64,000 bases of DNA from Fictibacillus macauensis ZFHKF-1 (GTDB lineage Bacteria; Bacillota; Bacilli; Bacillales; Fictibacillaceae): positions 62,001-126,000 of the forward strand of contig NZ_AKKV01000021.1 of assembly GCF_000269865.1 (NCBI RefSeq), in the 5' to 3' direction. The first letter of the stretch is position 1; each line of letters begins with the position of its first letter. The translations under genes were made by a program, and so were the position numbers. The notes beneath the pieces were generated by a model. That model was not told the origin of the DNA and did not search any database. It saw nothing but the letters and a program-made list of their open reading frames with translations. Shown here piece by piece: positions 35,580 to 43,851 of this stretch.

Positions 35580-35855
35580 TTTGCTCGCTTCTTAATTTCC
35601 TGCCCATACTTTGAGAGAGGTTTTGTCTGGCTTGCACGCGATTCACTTTGTGACTTTTTTCTACTCAATTTTTTGCCGCACTTGAGACTTTATTTTCTTC
35701 CTCCTCTCGCTTACGTTTCACACGTTTGCATCTGTAAGAGAAAAGACAAGCACAACATAAACGTGGCGTTACGTTCATGTCAGGAAGCTTGAAATAACCT
35801 GTAACATAAAAAAATGGCTTCAACATCAAAAACTGATGCTGAAACCATTTTTAAA
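35518..35855. repeat. Dispersed repeat element, copy B (truncated, about 338 bp)
   Basis: Its left part (AAAAGGACTTAGGG...TTCCTCTGTTTT...CTTGATTTGCT) aligns with copy C at 41389 onward, and its right part (GGCGTTACGTTCATG... then the hairpin) with 41722 onward. The GC-rich array has shrunk to one decayed unit and the right inverted end is lost. It spans from inside the GNAT gene to just before the OsmC gene stop. Confidence 0.7.
35808..35852. terminator. Hairpin terminator of the OsmC gene, from repeat copy B
   Basis: AAAAATGGCTTCAACATC and GATGCTGAAACCATTTTT form a near-perfect stem with A and T tracts on both sides, immediately after the OsmC-gene stop on the minus strand. It can stop both convergent transcripts. 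Confidence 0.8.
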
Positions 35856-35859
35856 TTAC

Positions 35860-36312
35860 TTAATCTGCAGCAACCGTAATGGTTGCTTCTAACGAAACAT
35901 CAATGTTCCCTTGAACAGCTCGCGTAATCATACAAGATGCTTCCGCCTTTTCGGCTAATCGTTGCGCGCGTTTAACATCGTGAGAAGAGGCATTCTGTGC
36001 TAAGACGATAACTGGCTTGTGTATAATTTTCTTATACGTAATGACACCATTTGTTTCATCAACAATTCCCTCTGAAGACATCGTGAGAGATTTCTTCGTT
36101 AGGCCGCTGCGCTCCATCATCGCTGCAAGGGTAATAATGTAACATGTCGCCGCAGCGCCAAGTAACATTTCATCAGGGTTCGTTCCGATGCCTGGTCCAT
36201 CCATCTCGGTAGGTATGGATATCGCCGTCTTCAAATGTGCGGTTTCAATCTCGCCAATGTCATTTCTTAGACCTGGCCAATTCGCTTTCAAATGAAATGT
36301 ATGTTCTGCCAT
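35860..36312 (-). CDS. OsmC-family peroxiredoxin (SACOL1771 type)
   Basis: A 150-residue protein with the two reactive cysteines of the OsmC/Ohr superfamily, C57 (AAATCYIITLAAMMERSG) and C127 (EASCMITRAVQGNIDV). The start MAEHTFHLKANWPG and the EMDGPGIGTNPDEMLLGAAATCY stretch match the SACOL1771-type subgroup. It likely reduces organic hydroperoxides with thiols. ATG 36312 follows AAAGGAG by 8 nt; 14 upstream codons lack a site. It is divergent from the RsbY-like gene. Confidence 0.87.
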   Translation of the reverse strand: MAEHTFHLKANWPGLRNDIGEIETAHLKTAISIPTEMDGPGIGTNPDEMLLGAAATCYIITLAAMMERSGLTKKSLTMSSEGIVDETNGVITYKKIIHKPVIVLAQNASSHDVKRAQRLAEKAEASCMITRAVQGNIDVSLEATITVAAD

Positions 36313-36480
36313 ATTACAATCTCCTTTACAAGTAGTCTTCTTGCATTGTAACAAACTGCGTTAGCCACCGCAGGAAATATGCTAACAGAGTTAAACTATC
36401 TTTTCCTATAGAAAACATATAAAATAGTAAAGGGTGTTGTTTGTGACTAGAAAAGAAACACTAAAGGGGAAAAAAGAAAC

Positions 36481-37650
36481 ATGTCTATTCTTTTAGTAGA
36501 TGATAATTCGGTTAATTTATTCGTCATCGAAAAGATTTTAAAAGGCGCTGGCTATGAAGATACCGTTTCTCTCTCATCCGCACAAGAGTTGTTTAATTAT
36601 CTACAGCTTAATGATCCTACTGCAAAAAAAAGTGATGTGGACTTAATTCTCCTTGATATTATGATGCCAGAAATCGATGGTATTGAGGCGTGCACACAAA
36701 TACAACAATCAGAGCGCTTAAAAGATATTCCTATCATCTTTATTACCGCACTTGAAGATAGTAATAAGCTTGCGCAAGCGCTTGATGTTGGTGGTATTGA
36801 CTATATTACTAAACCGATTAATAAGGTAGAGCTGTTAGCGCGAATTCGTGTTGCGCTTCGTCTAAAGTATGAAAAAGATTGGCATATGGAACAAGAGAAA
36901 AAAATGCGTGATGAACTTGATTTAGCGATGCAAGTACAACGAAGCCTGTTAAATCCACCATTACAAGATGACTATATTAATATTAACGTTTCACATTTGC
37001 CGTCATTTAAGCTTGCTGGTGATATGTATTATTGGCACCGTTTTAATGAGCATCGGTACGGCGTTATTTTATTAGATATGATGGGACATGGCCTCTCTTC
37101 TTCTCTCGTGTGCATGTACATTTCCTCAGTTATGCGAGATGCTATTAAAATGTTAGAAGATCCCGAGCTTGTTATTCAAGAATTAAATCGATACATGGCG
37201 CTGTTACACAATCAGAAGAATTTATATAATTACTATTTTACGTGTATCTACTTAGTCATTGATACGAATGAAAAAACGATTGAATATGTGAATGCTGGCC
37301 ATCCGCCCGGCTATGTCCTGGTTGACGATACAGAGCTGGTAATGCTTGAACGTAGCTGTGTACCAGTAGGCTTTTTTGATTCAATCGACGTTAAAAAATC
37401 ACAGTTAACGTTTACAAACGATGCACAGCTTTTACTCTTTACTGATGGGGTCGTTGAAGCAAATCGGGATGAAAATAAGATTTTAGATAAGTTGAAATAC
37501 ATCGCTTCTCAAAAATGGAATCAAACTATCACATCCCCGATTCACCTTGTTATTCCGGAAGAAGAATTACAGAATCAGCAGGATGATATGTGTATCTTAA
37601 TGATTCAAGCGACTGCTAGCAAAAAACCAGCTTCCATGACAACATCATAA
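36481..37650 (+). CDS. rsbY: Response regulator-PP2C phosphatase, RsbY-like
   Basis: A 389-residue two-domain protein. A receiver domain (1-125) carries acidic D7/D8, the phospho-acceptor D59 (LILLDIMMP) and K111 (TKP). A linker with LDLAMQVQRSLLNPP leads to a SpoIIE/RsbU-type PP2C phosphatase (170-385) with metal ligands in AGDMYYW (D181), ILLDMMGHG (D199) and LFTDGVVEA. The domain order matches RsbY of Bacillus cereus, which dephosphorylates RsbV and so activates sigma-B when phosphorylated by RsbK. Both partners RsbK and RsbM lie next to it; rsbV, rsbW and sigB do not. Confidence 0.85.
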   Translation: MSILLVDDNSVNLFVIEKILKGAGYEDTVSLSSAQELFNYLQLNDPTAKKSDVDLILLDIMMPEIDGIEACTQIQQSERLKDIPIIFITALEDSNKLAQALDVGGIDYITKPINKVELLARIRVALRLKYEKDWHMEQEKKMRDELDLAMQVQRSLLNPPLQDDYININVSHLPSFKLAGDMYYWHRFNEHRYGVILLDMMGHGLSSSLVCMYISSVMRDAIKMLEDPELVIQELNRYMALLHNQKNLYNYYFTCIYLVIDTNEKTIEYVNAGHPPGYVLVDDTELVMLERSCVPVGFFDSIDVKKSQLTFTNDAQLLLFTDGVVEANRDENKILDKLKYIASQKWNQTITSPIHLVIPEEELQNQQDDMCILMIQATASKKPASMTTS

Positions 37651-37655
37651 GTTGA

Positions 37656-37695
37656 AAGAAAAGCCGTATGAACAAATGTTCATACGGCTTTTCTT
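37656..37695. terminator. Bidirectional terminator
   Basis: An 18-bp perfect stem (AAGAAAAGCCGTATGAAC / GTTCATACGGCTTTTCTT) with a 4-nt loop between the convergent rsbY- and rsbM-like genes. Confidence 0.92.
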
Positions 37696-37699
37696 ATGT

Positions 37700-38551
37700 T
37701 TAGTGTTTTTTTCGATAAATTTTTTGTAGCGTAGAGAATTCTTCATAGCCAGTGGCACATTGAGAGAACCGTAACGATTCTTTATTCCCAAGCCCTAAAA
37801 AGCCGTCTGTACATAAGCTTTCATAAAACAGCGACTGCACTTCATTTTGCAACTCACTCGTAAAGTAAATGAGTACATTTCGGCAAATAATGACATGAAA
37901 CTCATTAAAGGATGAATCGGTTACTAAATTATGCTGCGCAAATATAATATTTTTTAGGAGCGAAGGTTCAAAATAAGCAAAATGATTATCTGCTGTATAA
38001 TATTCTGAAAAAGCTTCAGAACCTCCAGCTTGCAAATAATTTTTCGTATAGGTTTGCATTTTTTGTAGCGAAAACATCCCTTTTTTCGCTTTCTCCAATA
38101 CTTCCTCATTCATATCGGTAGCATAAATCGTCGTTTTCTCCATTAAGCCTTCTTCTTTTAAAAGAATCGCCATTGAATATACTTCTTCACCCGTTGCACA
38201 GCCTGCATGCCAAATACGAATACTCGCTAACTTCTTGAGCTCGGGAACGACGGTATGTCGAAACACTTTAAAAAAATCGGGATCACGAAACATCTCTGTT
38301 ACATTAATCGAAAAATCATTTAAAATCTTTTCTACAAAGCCACTTTCATGGAAAAGCTTTTCCTGCATCGAAGAAATGGTTGTAGCGCGCTCCATGCGCA
38401 TCCGATTTTGCAAGCGCCTAACGATTGAAGAACGCATATATTTGCGAAAATCAAAACCCGAAAGTCGATACACTGCTTCTAAAAACAAATCGATTTCCAT
38501 TTCTTCCATCGGCGTGAGATAATCTTCTTGTGATAACCCTTGATCGTTCAT
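37700..38551 (-). CDS. rsbM: CheR-type methyltransferase, RsbM-like
   Basis: A 283-residue SAM-dependent methyltransferase. The CheR N-terminal helical domain (about 15-75) is followed by NVTEMFRD (83-90), the SAM motif HAGCATGEEVYS (115-126), ATDMNEEVLEKAKKG (145-159) and VIICRNVLIYF. There are no chemotaxis genes here; the gene follows the hybrid kinase by 14 nt, as rsbM follows or neighbours rsbK in the Bacillus cereus group, where RsbM methylates RsbK and dampens its signal. ATG 38551 has AAGGA upstream; an earlier start would overlap the kinase gene. Confidence 0.82.
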   Translation of the reverse strand: MNDQGLSQEDYLTPMEEMEIDLFLEAVYRLSGFDFRKYMRSSIVRRLQNRMRMERATTISSMQEKLFHESGFVEKILNDFSINVTEMFRDPDFFKVFRHTVVPELKKLASIRIWHAGCATGEEVYSMAILLKEEGLMEKTTIYATDMNEEVLEKAKKGMFSLQKMQTYTKNYLQAGGSEAFSEYYTADNHFAYFEPSLLKNIIFAQHNLVTDSSFNEFHVIICRNVLIYFTSELQNEVQSLFYESLCTDGFLGLGNKESLRFSQCATGYEEFSTLQKIYRKKH

Positions 38552-38565
38552 ACATACCCGCATCC

Positions 38566-41271
38566 TTACTGATTTGAAATCCACACACGCATCACTGAAA
38601 ACAATTGCTCAATCTTTAGCGGTTTGCTTACATAATCCGAAGCACCCACTTCAAGACATTTTTCGCGGTCATTTTTCATTGCTTTTGCCGTTAACGCAAT
38701 AATCGGAATGTCTTGATATGCTTCTTGCGCACGAATGGCCTGTATCGTTTCATATCCATCCATCACTGGCATCATAATGTCCATTAAAATCAAATCAAGA
38801 TTTTCTGTTTCTTCTAATAGCGTTAGACATTCATGACCATTTGCAGCTGTAATGACTTGCATTCCTTCATTTTGGAGCGCCGTCTTTAGCGCAAATATAT
38901 TACGTTGATCATCATCCGTAATAAGAACGGTTTTCCCGCTAAAAAATCCTAATGCTCCTTGTTCGTTCGGTGGAAGCTTCTCTTCAACCTCTACTGTTGC
39001 TGCGACTTCTTGTAAGACCGTTTCCTCTTCAACCGAAGCAAGCGTTGTTACGCCTTCTGGTAAGCTCGGTAAATACATGTAAAATGTACTTCCTTTTCCT
39101 TCTTCACTTTCAAGTTCCAACGTACCACCTAAAAGTTTAATAAACTCTAAGCTAATCGATAAGCCGAGTCCTGTTCCACCAAACTTACGCGCGGTTGCTC
39201 CATCACCTTGCTGAAAGGCTTCAAATATATGGTCATGCTTTTCTTTTGGAATACCAATGCCCGTATCACTAACGGCAAAGCATAACCAATGATTTGCTTC
39301 TACCCTTTTCTCTTTTGGTGCTTGTGAAGAAATATGAACCGCCACCGTGCCTCGTTCGGTAAATTTAATCGCATTAGATAATAAATTCTTCAAAATTTGT
39401 TGAACTCTTGTTTCATCGGTATAAATGAGTGGCGGAACGTCGTTTTCCATCGCAACCCGGAAATCCAGTCCTTTTTGTTGTGCCACATGCGCAAAATTAC
39501 GCTCTAATTGTTGCGGTAATTCACTCATATTCACTTCATTGAACAGCATTTCAAGCTTTCCAGCTTCTACCTTTGACAAGTCAAGAATATCATTAATTAA
39601 GTGCAGCAAGTCTTGTCCAGAAGAATGAATGACCCGCGCAAATTCCTCATCTTCCGCTAATTGATGGCTAGCTGCATTTTCCGCTAGCATCTCTGACAAG
39701 ATTAAAATACTATTTAATGGCGTCCGTAATTCATGAGACATATTGGCTAAAAACTCAGACTTATACTTCGAACTTAACGATAGTTCTTGCGCTTGCTCTT
39801 CAAGCTCATTTTTTGCTTGTAATAACTCGCGCGATTTTCCTTCTGCTTCCAAGGATCGTTGCTCTAATTGCTCATTAATCATTCGCAATTCTTCGGATTG
39901 CATTTGCAGTTCCTCAGATTGCGTTTGAAGTTCTTCCGATTGTGCCTGAAGTTCTTCTGTTAAAGCTTGTGATTCTTTTAACAAGCGAACGATTTCCATG
40001 CGTCCGCTAATACTATCAACTGTTAATCCAAAGGTTTTTGTTACATTTTCAATTAAGGCCTTATGTTCTTCTGTAAAGGTTTGTAACGTTGCTAATTCTA
40101 AAACAGCAATCGTATCGCCTTCAAATAAGACAGGCACAATGATCACGTTTTTTGCTTGCGCTTCTCCTAACGCTGAGGAAACTAAAATATAGTCGTTCGG
40201 GACATTTTCGATAAGCAAGGGACTCTTTTCAATAGCACATTGACCGACTAACCCCTCTCCTATAGTAAAGACATCGCGACCAACATCAGCCGCCGTTCCG
40301 GCAAATTGTCCTTTTTTTATAAACTTTTTAGAATCCATACTTTCACGTACATAAATCGCGCCATAACTCGCATCCGTACTGCGAGCTACACCTGAAATAA
40401 ACGTAGTACCAAGCTCATTCATTGTAGCTTTTCCTTGGTATTGACCGACAATTCCATTTGTACTTTTTTGTAGCCAATCACGCTTTTCTACGGAATCTAA
40501 TAAGTCATTCGTCGCATGAGCAAGCTCGCGTATTTCATCCTTCGTTTTTACAAAAATTCGCTTTGACACATCGCCACCATTAGATGTCATCGCTTTAATG
40601 GATGCGATCACTTCTTTTACGGTATTAACAATAGATCGAGAAATAAATAAAGCAAGTCCAATGGATAAAGCAATTACCACGACGAGCAGCGAAATAAGAC
40701 CATACGTTAAATTTTTATTTCTACTATCCAAATGAGCGGCTCGCTTTTCTGTTAATGAAATTTCAGTTGAGCGAAATTGTTCAAATTGCGAGCGAATATT
40801 TTCAACGTTTTGAATACTGTTTTCTTGTTGTAATCCCTTAACAGCTGCTGCATTTTTGTTATTTTTCTTGAGGGCGATGATGGGCTCACCTGTTTCATTA
40901 ACCCATGACATCATCGCTTTTTTAATGTTAATTAAATTGTTTTGTTGAGAGGGGTTATCCGCTAATAATGAATAGAGTTGATTAAAATCGTCTCTCCAGC
41001 TATTTTCTGCTGCATTATACGACTTTAAGAAACGTTCACTACCCGTTAACACATAGCCTCGTTGCCCATTTTCCATTTCTAGAAGCTTTTTTTCAATTTC
41101 GTTTGTAAGACTATGCACTTGCAAATCATGATGAATAATGAAGTTCCGTTCTTTTTGCATGGTAGAAAGTTGATTATTGACCACAAAAATTGAAATCACA
41201 AGACATACAATAATCACTGCATAACCAGTTATAATTTTAGCAGAGATACCAAATCTATTTTTACCAATCAT
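38566..41271 (-). CDS. rsbK: CHASE3-HAMP-GAF hybrid histidine kinase, RsbK-like
   Basis: A 901-residue membrane sensor: TM1 (12-33), CHASE3 sensor (about 38-185, KLLEMENGQRGYVLTG), TM2 (190-211), HAMP (213-265), GAF (about 285-425), a heptad-repeat coiled coil (437-500, EELQxQS four times), HisKA with H513 (NMSHELRTPLN), HATPase (N, G1, G2 boxes to 735) and a C-terminal receiver with D831 (LILMDIMMP) and K883. It should relay phosphate to the RsbY-like regulator. The glutamate pairs 439/440, 446/447, 453/454 and 460/461 are plausible targets of the neighbouring methyltransferase. Confidence 0.87.
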   Translation of the reverse strand: MIGKNRFGISAKIITGYAVIIVCLVISIFVVNNQLSTMQKERNFIIHHDLQVHSLTNEIEKKLLEMENGQRGYVLTGSERFLKSYNAAENSWRDDFNQLYSLLADNPSQQNNLINIKKAMMSWVNETGEPIIALKKNNKNAAAVKGLQQENSIQNVENIRSQFEQFRSTEISLTEKRAAHLDSRNKNLTYGLISLLVVVIALSIGLALFISRSIVNTVKEVIASIKAMTSNGGDVSKRIFVKTKDEIRELAHATNDLLDSVEKRDWLQKSTNGIVGQYQGKATMNELGTTFISGVARSTDASYGAIYVRESMDSKKFIKKGQFAGTAADVGRDVFTIGEGLVGQCAIEKSPLLIENVPNDYILVSSALGEAQAKNVIIVPVLFEGDTIAVLELATLQTFTEEHKALIENVTKTFGLTVDSISGRMEIVRLLKESQALTEELQAQSEELQTQSEELQMQSEELRMINEQLEQRSLEAEGKSRELLQAKNELEEQAQELSLSSKYKSEFLANMSHELRTPLNSILILSEMLAENAASHQLAEDEEFARVIHSSGQDLLHLINDILDLSKVEAGKLEMLFNEVNMSELPQQLERNFAHVAQQKGLDFRVAMENDVPPLIYTDETRVQQILKNLLSNAIKFTERGTVAVHISSQAPKEKRVEANHWLCFAVSDTGIGIPKEKHDHIFEAFQQGDGATARKFGGTGLGLSISLEFIKLLGGTLELESEEGKGSTFYMYLPSLPEGVTTLASVEEETVLQEVAATVEVEEKLPPNEQGALGFFSGKTVLITDDDQRNIFALKTALQNEGMQVITAANGHECLTLLEETENLDLILMDIMMPVMDGYETIQAIRAQEAYQDIPIIALTAKAMKNDREKCLEVGASDYVSKPLKIEQLFSVMRVWISNQ

Positions 41272-41520
41272 TCCTTGTTCCCATCCTGACTTATTTTGAC
41301 GTCATCCAACACCACTTTTTATTATAAACAACTATGTTAATGTTGGATAGCAAGAGAAGCATAGTTTTTCTAAAAAAAGAAATAAGAAAAGACTTGGGAC
41401 ATTCTATTTCCTCAGTTTTGTGACGCATTCGCGAGCTGGGCTCTTGATTTGCTTTCTTTTTGATCTCTTGCACGTGCTATGAGGGATGATTTGCCTTGTT
41501 TGTCGGCGATTCGAGCGTTC

Positions 41521-41644
41521 CTGCGCGCGAATCGGGTGCTCCTGCGCGCGAATCGGGTGCCCCTGCGCGCGAATCAAGCGTCTCTGCGGGCGAATCGGGT
41601 GTCCTGCGCGCAATTCAAACGTCTCTGCGCGCAATTCACTCTTT
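41521..41644. repeat. GC-rich 21-bp tandem repeats (about 6 units)
   Basis: Units start at 41521, 41542, 41563, 41584 (20 bp), 41604 and 41625, each close to CTGCGCGCGAATCGGGTG. Read on the minus strand they give a heptapeptide period (PIRAQEH-like), as 21 bp is seven codons. Confidence 0.92.
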
Positions 41645-41786
41645 TCGAAATCCTTAATTTGTTTCATGCTATTTCTAGAGACTTTTGCGTTTGATCCGTC
41701 TACAGGGAAAAGCAAAAAACTAGGCGTTGCGTTCATGACAGGAAACTTAAACGCAAGACAACCTAAAATGAAAATAACAAACGACA

Positions 41787-41834
41787 TAAAAAAACAGCTT
41801 CAGCATCAAAAAACGATGATGAAGCCATTTTTTA
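41787..41834. terminator. Hairpin terminator of tcyP, from repeat copy C
   Basis: AAAAAACAGCTTCAGCATC / GATGATGAAGCCATTTTTT, with A and T tracts at the two ends. It lies about 35 nt after the tcyP stop. Confidence 0.78.
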
Positions 41835-41869
41835 TGAGTAGGGTTGTTTATGTCCCAGCCTCTTTCTTC

Positions 41870-43246
41870 TTACAAATCTCCGAGCGGCTCGTTGTATACT
41901 TGCTCATCTAACTCATTGCGAACTTTACTACTTAAAATGCCTGCCGTCATAGAGCCAGACACATTTAATGCCGTCCGCCCCATATCAATGAGCGGTTCAA
42001 CGGAAATAAGCAATCCTGCTAAAGCAATAGGTAGATTTAAAGAGGATAAAACAAGGATGGCCGCAAACGTTGCTCCCCCTCCTACACCAGCGACACCAAA
42101 CGAACTAATTACCACAACCGCAAGTAAGGCTAGTATAAAAGAAGGCGTTAACGGATTAATGCCTACTGTCGGCGCAATCATTACGGCTAACATCGCTGGA
42201 TAGATGCCTGCACAGCCATTTTGACCGATTGTTAAACCGAATGATCCAGCAAAGTTAGCCGTTACCTCTGGAACGCCCAGCTTCTTTTGCGTGCTCACAT
42301 TCAGTGGTAACGCCCCAGCACTTGTGCGTGACGTGAAGGCGAATGAGAGGACGGGAATTGCTTTTTTTATATACGTTAACGGGCTTAGCCCGGAAAAAGT
42401 AATAAATAACAAATGCAGAATAAACATAAAAAGAAGTGCTACATAAGACGCAATAACGAACGTACCAAGCTTAGCAATGGCGTTAAGATCACTTACTGCT
42501 GCTGTTTTCGTCATGAGTGCTAGTATGCCATAAGGAGTTAATCGTAGCACAAGTTGAACGAGTTTCATCACAAGCTCATGAAGAACAGTAACGCCCTTTT
42601 CAAAATAAGCGACTTCCGGTCCTTGCTTACGCCTTATTCCTAAATAAGCGATGCCAAGCAACGATGCAAAGATAACTACAGCGATCGTTGAAGTAGGTCG
42701 CGCTCCCGTAAAATCAAGAAAAGGATTAGCAGGTAGTAAATCAAGTATTTGTGCTGGTAACGTTTTATCTTTAACTTCTGCATATGACATTTGCAGCTGC
42801 GATGCACGAGCCATTTCGGCCTTTCCTTTTACGATTGAATCGGCATCTAAATGAAAGGATAGTGCGGCTGCAATACCAACAGCTGCGGCAATCGCTGTTG
42901 TCATCAGTAAGAACGCAAGTACCGTGCCTCCTAATTTACCAACATCTTTCGTTTCCTTTATTTTTGTAAACGCGGAAAGAATGGAAACGAAAACAAGTGG
43001 TATGACGACCATTTGTAGCAATCGAACATAACCGCCACCCATTAAACTAAACCAATCATTTGAAGAAGTCGTTACAGCTGACGTACTATCGTACACATAT
43101 TGCAAACTAAAACCAAAGATCAGGCCTAAAATCATAGCAAGAAAGACACGTTTTGCAAACGACCAGCCTTTTTTCTTTAACCAATAAAGACCTCCGGCTA
43201 ATAGAAGTAAGATGATCACATTAACAATGGTCCAAATCGTTGTCAC
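41870..43246 (-). CDS. tcyP: L-cystine:cation symporter TcyP (DAACS family)
   Basis: A 458-residue membrane transporter of the dicarboxylate/amino acid:cation symporter family. It follows Bacillus TcyP throughout: KRVFLAMILGLIFGFSLQYVYD, GGGYVRLLQMVVIPLVFVSILSAFTKI, NPFLDFTGARPTSTIAVVIFASLLGIA, AFTSRTSAGALPLNVSTQKKLGVPE, GQNGCAGIYPAMLAVMIAPT and SVEPLIDMGRTALNVSGSMTAG. It imports cystine. The start is GTG 43246 with AAAGGAGG 9 nt upstream. Its leader holds two hairpins. Confidence 0.93.
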   Translation of the reverse strand: MTTIWTIVNVIILLLLAGGLYWLKKKGWSFAKRVFLAMILGLIFGFSLQYVYDSTSAVTTSSNDWFSLMGGGYVRLLQMVVIPLVFVSILSAFTKIKETKDVGKLGGTVLAFLLMTTAIAAAVGIAAALSFHLDADSIVKGKAEMARASQLQMSYAEVKDKTLPAQILDLLPANPFLDFTGARPTSTIAVVIFASLLGIAYLGIRRKQGPEVAYFEKGVTVLHELVMKLVQLVLRLTPYGILALMTKTAAVSDLNAIAKLGTFVIASYVALLFMFILHLLFITFSGLSPLTYIKKAIPVLSFAFTSRTSAGALPLNVSTQKKLGVPEVTANFAGSFGLTIGQNGCAGIYPAMLAVMIAPTVGINPLTPSFILALLAVVVISSFGVAGVGGGATFAAILVLSSLNLPIALAGLLISVEPLIDMGRTALNVSGSMTAGILSSKVRNELDEQVYNEPLGDL

Positions 43247-43304
43247 GAGCCATTCCCTCCTTTAGCTTTCGATAACCTCTTTTTCTCCTCCTTTTTGTTC
43301 AACT

Positions 43305-43341
43305 AAAAAAGCGACTACCTTTCGTAAGGTGAGTCGCTTTT
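43305..43341 (-). terminator. Terminator or attenuator upstream of tcyP
   Basis: Minus strand: AAAAGCGACT...AGTCGCTTTTTT with inner CCTT/AAGG pairing. A second hairpin, CTCACCGCTGC...GCAGTGAG (43342-43365), stands just before it. It ends the GNAT/hydrolase operon or attenuates tcyP; I recognise no known riboswitch. Confidence 0.75.
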
Positions 43342-43404
43342 CTCACTGCTTGTTGCAGCGGTGAGCCAACCCCTTGCCCCACTATATTCTAGGCCGCGGT
43401 TGTC

Positions 43405-43851
43405 CTATTCTGATTTTAATACTTTATACATCACAATATGTGGGCCGATTCCAGGTAAGTCAAACACGGGACCCTGCTTACGTAATCCTAGCTTTTCATA
43501 ATAGCCACTCACTTCTGTTCGCGCATTGCACCACCAAACATCTGCCTGACGTTCATTAAGCATTTGTTCGGCATAACGCAATAGTGAGCTTCCAGCCTTT
43601 TCTTTACGAAAGTCACTTTTAGTTGCCATTCCCCGCAAACGATAGTGCTGTTTTCCTATAATGCTAGCTTGTACTTCGCAATAAAAAGAAGCGATCGAAA
43701 TTAATTGATTCTCTTTAAATGCACCAAGATGAAACGTCTTTTTATCGAAATCACCATCAAATTGGCACGATTGCAAGGGTTGATTTGGACGAAGAACTTC
43801 TTGGCGAAGAGCATACGTTTCTTCTGCGGAAATTTCTTTAATCGTAATCAT
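43405..43851 (-). CDS. GNAT-family N-acetyltransferase
   Basis: A 148-residue acetyltransferase with RLRGMATKSDFRKEKAGSSLLRYAEQML (acetyl-CoA loop) and a C-terminal WWCNARTEVSGYYEKLGLRKQG, as in YitI/ElaA-like proteins. The substrate is unknown. Its start overlaps the nucleoside hydrolase stop by 4 nt (ATGA). Confidence 0.85.
   Translation of the reverse strand: MITIKEISAEETYALRQEVLRPNQPLQSCQFDGDFDKKTFHLGAFKENQLISIASFYCEVQASIIGKQHYRLRGMATKSDFRKEKAGSSLLRYAEQMLNERQADVWWCNARTEVSGYYEKLGLRKQGPVFDLPGIGPHIVMYKVLKSE

Larger units (their letters stand above)
41389..41864. repeat. Dispersed repeat element, copy C (about 476 bp, most complete)
   Basis: Bounded by inverted ends AAGACTTGGGACAT (41389-41402) and ATGTCCCAGCCTCTT (41850-41864). 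Inside are about six 21-bp GC-rich repeats, an AT-rich segment shared with copy B, and a long hairpin. It fills the space between the rsbK-like gene start and the tcyP stop. A 127-codon minus-strand frame crosses it but looks like a by-product of the repeats. Confidence 0.78.

Noticed and set aside
37700-38551. CheR as a chemotaxis protein
   Set aside because: No che, mcp or flagellar genes are nearby and the gene is linked to an RsbK-like kinase, so a role in the stress pathway is more likely.
41404-41787. A 127-codon minus-strand frame with PIRAQEH-like heptapeptides
   Set aside because: It lies wholly inside dispersed repeat copy C; the 21-bp period alone explains the open frame, one unit is 20 bp long and breaks the peptide register, and there is no ribosome-binding site.
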